Shown piece after piece: positions 55,505-64,000 of a stretch of 64,000 nt of DNA; position 1 is the stretch's first letter, and each line of letters starts with the position of its first letter. Origin of the DNA: Lantana camara (Eukaryota; Streptophyta; Magnoliopsida; Lamiales; Verbenaceae); assembly GCA_037501455.1 (NCBI GenBank), contig CM074855.1, forward strand, positions 59,341,001 to 59,405,000. The letters are read 5' to 3'. The position numbers and the translations under genes are program-made. A model generated the notes under the pieces. It searched no databases, had not been told where the DNA came from, and saw nothing but the letters and a program-made list of their open reading frames with translations.

Positions 55505-56652
55505 TGGAACCCTCTTGGTCCGATTAACTCGTTTAATCATTTTCAAGCCTCAACTCATGTAACCAAGTTGTTGTGTGTGACCCTCTAGGTTCTCAATTCA
55601 ATTAGCAGTGACCCCAATTAATTAATTCACTAATTAATTAATCAGTCCACAGATTAAACGACCATAGTCTAGCAACAGGTGTTTAACCCCTAGCTGAATT
55701 GGAATGTTCGGATTCGACAGAACCTTTAAGTCATTGAATCATGTGAGATACAATCCTCCTACTTACTATCTCTCAACCAAGATCTAGGGCAAGGGAATAA
55801 TCAGAACCCTAATAATCCGGTCTTAAAGCTAAGTGCATTTCATATCCATTTGATCTCAATCCAAGAAACCCTTTTCTTGATGTCTTGATCTACTGCCTTG
55901 GCCAAGGACTCCATATGGCATATGAATGACTTACACAATAAGAGATCACCTTGCAAATGCAAGTGTAGGTCCTTTCTTGATTCTCATTCACTTTCATGAA
56001 TCACTTGTGCAGCCCCAGCATAAGCCTTGAATCAGTTGTCTAAGGCGACACCCTTTAAAGCTTATACCTAAGACTACAGAGTTAACTCATAAAGTGACAA
56101 GGAACCTCAAGTCTAAGGATCAATTAATCACATCAATGACTCGTGAGATATTTCCTAATCTGGAAGTTTCCATTTCCTGAAATAGAAACTTCCTTTCCCA
56201 TTTAGGAATGTTCTCACACGGGGCACCTCAGTGAACTTACTTATTAAAGTAAGCACCCTCATGTATCACGCACGTATCAACTATACACTTTGCACCTCCA
56301 TGAAACAAGGTGGTCCTTCTTAAGGGCGTGATCCCACAAGCAAGCCTTAGAGGAGTCAGGTTGACACTCCCACTGTCTGTAGGACTCATCGGCTTGGAGT
56401 ATTTTACTAATCATGACTTATGTGATATAGGGCTCGTTTCATGAACCATTTCACCTAAATGGTAGAGTCCTATAGTCATCAGGATTAGGGGAGTTCTCAT
56501 ACATGCACAGCTAAAGTAAACGCATACCAAACAAGAGCATATAAAGAAGTGTTGCCTCAATTCGTTATTTCATTCAAAGATTGTCTGTGATTACAATAAG
56601 GAAAAGCACAAAGCGGATATACAATCGGCTTTTTAGGGCACTATTCCTAACA

Positions 56653-56657
56653 TTTAT
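56653..56657. other. Right target-site duplication of copia C
   Basis: TTTAT, identical to 46493-46497. Confidence 0.95.
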
Positions 56658-57880
56658 ACTGGTGGAACGGCATGAAGAGAGACGTTGCTAACTATGTTAG
56701 GAGATGTCAAACATGCCAAGTGGTGAAAGCAGAACACCAGAAACCGGGAGGAACTCTCCAACCACTTCCAATACCCGAGTGGAAGTGGGAGCAAGTGACA
56801 ATGGACTTCATGTCCGGCTTGCCAAGGACCAAAGGAGGTTCCGATGGAATTTGGGTGATTATTGATCGGTTGACGAAGTCGGCGCATTTTCTTAAGGTGA
56901 AGACGTCCGATAAGGTTCCTAAGTTGGCCCGGTTATATCGGAAGGAGATTGTTAGATTGCATGGTACCCCGATCAGCATTGTTTCAGATAGAGATCCTCG
57001 GTTCACATCCAGTTTTTGGCAGGAATTACAGAAGTGTTTGGGGACGAAGCTCCACTTCAGTACTGCATTTCACCCACAGACGGATGGCCAGTCAGAAAGG
57101 CTAATAAGGTATCTTGAGGACATGCTTCGTGCTTGTGCCTTAGATTATCAGGATTCGTGGGATGAACAGTTGGATTTGATTGAATATGCCTACAACAACA
57201 GCTTTCAGTCTTCTATTGGGATGGCACCGTATGAGGCGTTATATGGAAGGAAATGTAGATCCCCTCTCTTTTGGGATATTGATGAATAGAGGTGGACCAA
57301 AGATGGAAAGCTCGAGAGAGCTAAGAAACCTAAGGAAATTCAGGATACCATCGAGAGGGTGAAAGTGATTAAACAGAGGTTGAAAGTGGCTCAAGACCGG
57401 CAAAAGAGTTATGCAGATAGGAGAAGACGACCCTTAGAGTTCGAGAAAGGAGATAAGGTCTTTTTAAAGGCATATCCTAGAAAAGGGTATGCTCGGATTG
57501 GTAAAGGCGGGAAGCTTAACCCTCGCTATTTAGGCCCCTATAAGATCCTTGGTCGAGTTGGGGAAGTAGCTTACAAACTTGATTTACCGCCGAGTTTGAC
57601 CGGGATTCATAATGTGTTCCATGTCTCGCAGCTTCGGAAACATTACCCCGACGAGTCTTCTATTCTTCCAGTTGAGAAAGTTCAGTTAGAGCCGGATTTG
57701 ACTTTTAAGAAGTATCCAGTTCAGGTGTTGGATCGAAAGATGCAAGAGTTGAGGAATAGACAGATCCCTCTTGTGAAAGTCTTGTGGCGTGATCAAGAAT
57801 CCGAAGAAGCTACTTGGGAGACCGAGGATAAGATGAAACAGTTGTATCCGGATCTTTTCAAGACCTCGCCTCGGACCTGA
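56658..57880 (+). pseudogene. pol: gypsy pol relic of D, 3' part (integrase and C-terminus)
   Basis: The integrase frame interrupted by copia C resumes here, beginning with WWNG and the second half of the zinc finger (CQTC). The catalytic core is visible: D in TMDF, D in VSDRDPRF, E in GQSERL. An in-frame TAG at 57287-57289 breaks the frame after the core; the same frame then continues to 57880. The end region has KVLWR and EEATWE, the C-terminal pattern of plant chromovirus-type integrases. The stop codon TGA (57878-57880) lies in a small hairpin just before the PPT. The copia insertion and two nonsense codons leave no functional pol. Confidence 0.93.
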
Positions 57881-57906
57881 GGACAGGTACTTTTGAAGGA
57901 GGGAGG
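57875..57906 (+). other. PPT of D with adjoining hairpin
   Basis: The PPT GAAGGAGGGAGG (57895-57906) precedes the 3' LTR. Six bases upstream is ACCTG-AGGA-CAGGT (57875-57888), whose loop overlaps the gag-pol stop. Confidence 0.8.
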
Positions 57907-57908
57907 TT

Positions 57909-60795
57909 TGTAACATCCCGACTGATCAGACTTTTCAGGTAACCTCTTATGTGCGCTATTTAGTTAGTTCTTTAAGTGATTATGTGATATTAATTGTCAA
58001 CGTGGGTCATTTGAAGTTATTTGAACATAATTGCTTTGGTATGGACTTGTTTAACTTGAGCGTTTAACTTTCCTTCACCTTGTATTTTGCTCGTTTTAGA
58101 TTCGTAATTAATTCTGATTTTTGTGAATTCGCGTTATGTGTTGATAATATGCCTTATGGACTCGTTTATATGCTCGTTATATGTTTTGGTATTTGTTTTG
58201 GTTGCCTTTTTGGGTTCGTTTTGGAGACGGGACCTAAAGGAGGCTAAAGAGCACTTAGCGCACCTTGGGTTCCGAGACACGTATCTTGAGCTCGGGAATT
58301 CGGATTCAAATTCCGTCACCTCCATTGAACTCGTTTCGACGATTCGGGTTTAGTGGAACAAACCTCACATTTTTCTAAGCTCATTAAGACCTTCGTATTT
58401 CAACCGTAACGAGCCCCTTTTTGTTTGGAAGTTATCCTTTGACCTAATAGACCTTGTGGACCCCACCTGAACCCAACCAAGCCCTTAACCTTGGAATACA
58501 CTTGAGTCAGCTAACCATTTCAGCCCCAAACCCCCTTGAAACCGAGCCAATCCTCCTCTCTCTCTCCCAAAACTGATCGGTACAAGGAAGCAAGGAAGAA
58601 GAAGAAGCCTTTTGTTCAACCTTGTGTTTTGAGCTCAAATCTTCACCCAAGCTTCTCAAATTTGAAAGGTAAGTTCATGGTTGTCATCTTCACTCTCTCT
58701 TCTCTCTTTTATGTGTTGTTGAGTTCATTTCCATGGTTGGTTGTTGAGTTTGGGCAAGCATGTGAATAGTATATGTTGGAAGATTTGATTGATTCCTACT
58801 CCTTTCATGTTTCCTTGAGATTTGTTGTTGATAGTATGCTCCTAGGACTTGTTTCTTAGCAATTGTTGCTTTTCCTTGCTTGGTAGTTGGAGTTTGGGGG
58901 GTTGGGTTTTGTTTTGGGGTTGTTGAGTTACTGTTGAGCCGTCTGCGTTTTTCTGTACCGTGACACGGGGGTGTCACGGTTTGCCCTTTGTTGGTGACAC
59001 GGGCGTGTCACCTTTTGAGTTCATTGCTCGTTTTCTGTACCGAGACACGGGGGTGTCTCGGCTTGCCTTGTTTCGGTGACACGGGCGTGTCACCTCCGGG
59101 TTGTGTTGTTCGTTTTTCTGTACTGAGACACGGGGGTGTCTCAGCTTGCCCTTCCCGGGGGACACGGGCGTGTCTCCTAGGAACTCTAGTTTCGTTCGTT
59201 TTGCTTCCTTTCCGTTGTTTCTTGTTGTTTATTCCTGCCTCGTTTATGATTTATGTCCGAATATGCTTTGAATGCTCTTAAATGACCTAGAGGTGGATTC
59301 ATTTCATATCATTTGCATCATAACCATACATACGCATGTATCGAGCGTCAATGTGGTTCATATTGGGTCTAAGAGTGTCTCTTGTTGTTTGCCTTGTTCA
59401 GAGGATCTTCCTGTAGGGGACGACCTTGCACCGTAGGTGTCCGGTTTCCTCTTTTTGACTCCACTTCGACCGTTGACAAGGTGAGGTTTTGTTCTTTTAG
59501 TTACTCGACCTACGACCCTATTTGATTTGAAACCTCGCATGTGAATACGTATAGTATATGGTAAATAAGTGTATGATACTTATGTTGCGGGATTTGCCCC
59601 ATCTGTTATAAGAGTTTGAAAACGTTTTGTATAAGTATATAAGTTATTTTGCTTTCGTTTGAAAAGTTTAGTTTGGTGCAAGTGTGTGTGTGTGTGTAAG
59701 CGAGATGTGGCTTTGAAAGATAAGCTTTGAGATATGTTTTTGTGACTTTGGTGAGCTGTTTGGGCCCCGGAGTGTGGTATGGTAATCTCGGGACGACCGA
59801 GGGGTCGCCGAGCTCTCCCATCAACACCTCCGTTTGAGAGTTTCACCCAACCTTGGGAGTTTGAGGAAGGGTGTTTCTCTTGAGCCGGCGGAGGCAACCG
59901 CCGAAGGTTTCAAGGAAGTAATTAAACCTTGGCTCGTCTGTGTATGTGGATAGTTAGGGCCGATCAACCCTTCTATCAACCGGTGTTGGGGATGGATTCT
60001 GATTTGTTTTGCTTTGCTTTGTTCTTCGTATTTGGAAGTTGGGGATGTGTGTGACTCGTACTCGCCGAGTTGGTTAAGCTTTGTATGATCTACGGAACGA
60101 GAGCGGATTCTTAATTCACCTAAAACTTGGAGTCTTGTTTTGCCCTTTTCCCTTTCCTTTAACTTGTTTATATATCTATATCACGGGAATTAATTTGGCT
60201 TGCAAAAACCACTCTCGGTTCAAGGATCTTTCCATTTGACTAAGTGCTTTGCTCTATATATATATATATCGGGTGCGTGAGTTAGCCCCCTCACTAGTCG
60301 CTAGGACTAACCCTCGTTGTTGTTTTCCCCTTTTTCCTTTCTTTTGAGGTTGCAGGTTCTTCCGAGTCAAGCTAGGCGGCAAGTGTCTTTTGGGTTTACT
60401 TGTGGTTTAGCTTGGGTCTTCATGCATCGTAGTGGATTACTTCTACTCTTGTTGTTGTATTTTGGATTATGTACTTATGATTACACTTTCGTTTTTGGGC
60501 CTTGATGGCATTGTATATTCTGTATAGGAACTACCGTGAAAGCTTGCCCTTTCCCCACTTTTGAAATGTATATGTGATCTTGGGAGATATGTTTAGCTTG
60601 AGAATTGCTTTAATTGCTTCCGCTACTCTGATTTTAATTCTTGCAGTTCTTGAGGGTCTAGGCCGCCTAGCGAGGGTGTGAGTTTTGTGTGTCTCCCGTT
60701 CGCTATGGTCTGATACGGGTGCGGACTTCCATTTCGATACTCGTGTTGGACCTTAGTGCGGGGGATGTGGCACCCTTCGCTCTGGGGGTGTTACA
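57909..60795 (+). repeat. 3' LTR of D
   Basis: This 2887-bp LTR is colinear with the 5' LTR at an offset of about 17,100. All structural features recur: palindromes 58957-59177, micro-exon 59402-59480, acceptor at 60355, helix arms 60371-60380 and 60662-60671. None of these is destroyed by the differences between the two LTRs. Confidence 0.95.
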
Positions 60796-60976
60796 TCCTT
60801 GCTGTAATTCATGCCTTATATTGTTGCATATTTTGCTTGCATTTCTTGCTGGAGTTGCTGCCCATCTTCTGCGTTAATTGCTGCCAAACAGGGGTTGTTG
60901 CAGGCGAGACCCGGGGGTGTCGTTTTTGTTCTTTCCTACGTGTAACGGGGGTGCGATTTTGGGCTTGAGTTGTTGT

Positions 60977-61032
60977 ACCGAGACACGGGGGTGTCTCGGT
61001 TTGAGCTTTGGAGGTGACACGGGGGTGTCACC
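60977..61032. repeat. GACAC-GGGG-GTGTC palindromes in E LTR
   Basis: ACCGAGACAC-GGGG-GTGTCTCGGT (60977-61000) and GGTGACAC-GGGG-GTGTCACC (61013-61032) are perfect. A degraded third unit lies near 60902-60920. Confidence 0.85.
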
Positions 61033-61908
61033 CTGTTTTTCCCGAACTCTTACCTGTGTTGCATGTGTATGTTTGCTGCTGTGTACATATGTGCTGTGTG
61101 TGTGTTGTTATGCATGCATGACTGTATGATTTGTGTGTGCATGGGATGCTTTAAGTGCATATGTATTGCTGTACGTATATATATGTATAAATATATGATG
61201 TGTGTGTGCATGAATATATGTAAATGTATATATATATACTAATATATGTTTCTTAAATATTTAATAATACTTGATTTAATTGAATATAGTATTGGTAATT
61301 GTTGCATGAGACTGCATGAGGAGTGTAATTGATGCATGTTAGTTTGCATGCATGGAGTGGTACGTGTGCATGTTAATTTATATGTAATTGTTGAGATAAT
61401 TATGCATGCATCTTTATATATAGTATATAAATATATATCTATAGTTATATTTGCATGCATGGGAATTGATGTACGTATACATATATATAATTATATATAT
61501 ATATATATATTTATATATGTTTATTATGTATTAAATATTATTTGATTTAATTCAATTGTTTTTGAAATTAATTGATTTCTATTTCACGTATTTAATTTAC
61601 CGATTATTGTTTGAATGTTTCAATTATCATATTCTAATTGTCACCATGAATACTACTTGCTATGATTATTAAGTGAATTCTTGGATTAAATTGATATGAG
61701 TTATGAATTATGAATTTATGAATTTGAATGAAATGAATGAACGAGTGGCTTATTTTATGTCTTAAATTCCTTAATAGTGCACATGAACATTTTATGATAT
61801 AATATCATTTTTTACGCATTCATATCATGTTCATTGCATGCCGTGCGTCTTATTTGGTTCATTTAGAGTCTTGAGTCTCACGAACACGTTACGTTGTCTT
61901 TTGTACAG

Positions 61909-62972
61909 TTTATCTCCAGGGTGGAGAGATCTTGATCTTTCAGACACTTGGTACTCGTATCCTTGTGTCGTCATGTTTCAGGTGAGAGTGTTTTCGTTCT
62001 AGTTATGTACAAAACCCTATAACCCTTATGTGACAAATTTTGGCCTAAAACCTTATGTATAGATATATGTTATCTTTACAAGTGGAGTCATTGAGTAAAT
62101 TCTTCTGGAATTATACGTATGGGCATATATAAGCTTAAAATGGTTTTGTAACGAGGCTATGCTCCAAACTTTGTGTCTTCATGCTAGCTACGGATTAGGA
62201 TGACACGGAGAGGTACGTATATAGCATAAGCCGAGTTGCACGGTAAGGTATGTTTTCTTATAGTATGTATCCTATGTATGAGGCAAATGTTTTGGCGAGA
62301 TTATTTATGTATGTTATGATTGCACGGGCCCAGGGACTTAGTGCAAGTGGCTATCCGGGGAGGCAAGGGCCGACGGTGATCCCTTGTACTAGCCCCACCA
62401 TATTTACGGTGATACCGGCCCTCGCTAGGAGGTTTAGCGGGGAATGGGAGCTGAGTGCCCTTGGGGGAGTCATGAAACCCCATTGGCCTATGTATAAGGT
62501 GGTCGGGTCTTGCTAACCCGTCCACCACCGGAGGAAGAAGGTTGGAACTTGTTTTATAGATATGATTATGTTATGTTATGATTGTTATGCACCGTGCGGG
62601 AAGGCCGAGTCACGGATTGCCCAAACGACTATGTTATATGATTTGTGTGTATTGTAATGTACTGCATGATCACAAACTCAATGTATTAATGATATTTGTC
62701 GTACACGGTCGGAGTTTGGTTGGAGATGATGCACGCTCACTCGCCGAGCCTTATGTTTATGTATGATTTATGAACGTAATGAATTAATATGATTAGTCGT
62801 AAAATCCGAGTATTGCTTGGTCATTCTCTTGCCCTTTTTGGGAACTAATTCTAAAGAAAACCTTGCTCGGGATTTATGACTTGCATGTGCATGTTTTATA
62901 TATGTATATCCCTCCTGCTCACTCAGTCTTCTAGAGACTGACCCTCTCCCTCCCCAACACTTTAGTGTGCAG
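61909..62972 (+). other. Candidate micro-exon and second intron in E LTR
   Basis: The acceptor TTTTGTACAG ends at 61908. The candidate exon is 61909-61981 (73 nt), and its donor is TTTCAG|GTGAGA. Candidate intron 2 runs to 62972 (AGTGTGCAG|G), with the branch-like CTGAC at 62938-62942 and a pyrimidine-rich tract. Confidence 0.45.
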
Positions 62973-62992
62973 GTTTGGCTTTGGAGTTTCGA

Positions 62993-63273
62993 GCTAGGTG
63001 GAGTTTTGATGAGTTTGAGTCGGTCAAGTTAAGCTAGAAGTGTCTCTGCCTTCATCTTATGTATTTAATTGTGAATGAAGTAACCTTGTAAGAATATTGG
63101 AGTTGAATCTTGTTTAAGTGCTATTGAATTGCTTTTGTTGGCTTTGATTATGAGTTTAAAAGAGGCCTGAAGAGCCCAAGTCTGCTTATGGTTTGTGTGT
63201 TTGAATTTTAGTTTTACGATGCATTAAATTTTGTTGATTGGCTAGTATGTGCAGGGTCTAAGTTCCGCCTAGC
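62993..63273 (+). other. Long-range helix arms in E LTR
   Basis: GCTAGGTGGA (62993-63002) pairs with TCCGCCTAGC (63264-63273) over ten positions, one of them G-U. Confidence 0.65.
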
Positions 63274-63404
63274 TTAGGAAGGTATTTTGTTTGTCTCCCG
63301 TTCTCCATGGTTGGATACGGGTACGGACATTCCATTTCGTTACTCGTGTTGAGTTATAGTGCGGGGGATGTGGTGCCTCACGTGCGGGGTGCTACATCCT
63401 TAAG

Positions 63405-63424
63405 TGGTATCAGAGCCCGGTTGC
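63405..63424 (+). other. Primer-binding site of E
   Basis: TGGTATCAGAGCCCGGTTGC lies eight bases after the LTR, with the spacer TCCTTAAG as in B and F. Confidence 0.92.
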
Positions 63425-64000
63425 AAAACCTGTGTTCTCGAGTCGTGTTGGAGTCAGTCTAAGTTGAACGGCTTAGGAACTATGTGATAATGTGTGCATT
63501 ACATCGATCTTGAATATGGAATTTAGCTTCGCTTAAAAATTTTGTTGAATTACCTGTTGCATTTATATGGATTCTTGCCTTTCGTACTGAATACATGCCA
63601 TGAGCATGCACTAATCGCATGCATATATTCTCGAAATGAGTTATGATTTCCAGGTTATAAAGATAATATCAAACCACGGCCAAGTTCTATGATCGCAACA
63701 ATCTATTACAATTCTCTTGGAGGCACGGAGGATAGGAGTTAATCACGGGACGGTTGTAACTCAGAAGATCAATCTATGTGAATCCACGACTTAGGGTGCT
63801 TCACTTGGATCCAGGGGGTTGCTCAACCTAAGGAGTGGGGTGTATCAGCCTTGAAGGTATTTTAGTTCAGGGTTCAGGTAAAATGGATCTGGAGGGAATT
63901 AAGCCCAAGGGTTGTCAAAAGGCTTCTAAATAAAATTGGTAATTAGAAATCGAGTTTTAGAAGTCAAGATTGGAAAGAGGTATCAATAATTAAGAGGAGT
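63425..64000 (+). other. Start of internal region of E, no gene seen
   Basis: It is colinear with B's interior from 11520, including CAG|GTTATAAAG (63653/63654) followed by TAATATCAAACCACGGCC. There is no frame of note before the window ends. Confidence 0.7.

Larger units (their letters stand above)
46498..56652 (-). mobile_element. Complete, very young Ty1/copia element C
   Basis: This 10,155-bp element is on the minus strand, with 5' LTR 54703-56652, PBS, leader, intact gag-pol, PPT and 3' LTR 46498-48446. It has a perfect TTTAT duplication. I find the two LTRs identical except for one A in an A-run (near 47020 and 55229). It has split the integrase of D. All parts needed for autonomous movement seem present. 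Confidence 0.97.
54703..56652 (-). repeat. 5' LTR of copia C
   Basis: This 1950-bp LTR is essentially identical to 46498-48446. It contains six CACGTG cores (55437-55504), a TATA box (55088-55097) and a perfect 18-bp palindrome directly downstream of it on the coding strand. Confidence 0.95.
40810..60795 (+). mobile_element. Ty3/gypsy element D, interrupted by copia C
   Basis: The order is 5' LTR 40810-43695, PBS 43704, gag-pol relic, PPT, 3' LTR 57909-60795; without copia C it is about 9.83 kb. The probable duplication is TTCTT (40805-40809) versus TCCTT (60796-60800), one mismatch. RT before integrase defines Ty3/gypsy. The C-terminal VKVLWR...EEATWE pattern and LTR size suggest the Tekay/Del chromovirus lineage. 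The LTRs differ at about 25 places by eye (about 1%), so insertion is fairly recent although the coding region is broken. Confidence 0.93.
60801..63396 (+). repeat. 5' LTR of E, second segment
   Basis: It continues E's LTR after D and ends GGTGCTACA. It contains palindromes (60977-61032), four TGCATGCA octamers (61111-61459), the conserved block (61842-61871), the candidate micro-exon (61909-61981), a GC-rich block shared with B near 62325-62530, and the helix arms. No gene is seen. Confidence 0.88.
40237..64000 (+). mobile_element. Gypsy-like element E (3' part outside window), interrupted by D
   Basis: The LTR starts TGTGACGCCCCCG at 40237, is interrupted by D, and ends GGTGCTACA at 63396; without D it is about 3.17 kb. 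The PBS follows. The visible interior (604 bp) resembles B's interior, so E is probably a relative of non-autonomous B, but coding content further downstream cannot be judged. The left flank is CATGT; the right duplication is outside the window. Confidence 0.85.

Overview
This is plant nuclear DNA made almost entirely of nested LTR retrotransposons. I see no host gene, rRNA, tRNA or organellar sequence. The evidence for a plant is the primer-binding sites of the tRNA-iMet type (TGGTATCAGAGC next to the LTRs), Ty1/copia and Ty3/gypsy proteins of plant type, multi-kilobase LTRs, and insertions nested three or four deep. It looks like the intergenic heterochromatin of a large plant genome; the species cannot be named from this sequence.

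Layout. (1) 1-6066: tail of a decayed plus-strand copia element (A0) ending in its 3' LTR. It sits in the 5' LTR of gypsy-like element B. (2) 6067-38783: element B, plus strand, with no recognisable gag-pol. Its 5' LTR (6067-6121 and 8517-11499) is broken by A0 and by a truncated LTR, H (6122-8516). Its internal region (11500-13641 and 34241-35234) is split by element F. (3) 13642-34235: element F, minus strand, non-autonomous, with 4-kb LTRs, a 2.4-kb internal region and TSD AATTT. Its 3' LTR is split by (4) copia element A, 15223-25391, minus strand, TSD GTAAT, with an intact 1302-codon gag-pol. (5) 38784-40236: fragment of another long LTR (G). (6) 40237-64000: element E, plus strand; its 5' LTR is split by (7) gypsy element D, 40810-60795, which carries a broken gag-pol. 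D is split in its integrase by (8) copia element C, 46498-56652, minus strand, TSD TTTAT, with an intact 1306-codon gag-pol and LTRs that look identical except for one A.

How the parts relate. A, C and A0 are one copia family. B, D, E, F, G and H share LTR blocks and form one gypsy group, probably Tekay/Del-like from D's pol. D's lineage codes for proteins, while B and F appear to be non-autonomous relatives that would need proteins in trans.

Most interesting signal. The gypsy-group LTRs differ widely in sequence but share a structural programme in the same order: a candidate splice donor, an array of short palindromes, a conserved block, a candidate 66-79-nt micro-exon, a second intron with branch point and acceptor, then a 10-bp long-range helix whose last pair changes but stays paired in the four families where both arms are visible. 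The non-autonomous elements also carry covarying hairpin arrays before the polypurine tract, and the copia leaders carry their own hairpins and a four-fold 16-nt motif. All of this was read by eye and has not been folded or aligned by computer.
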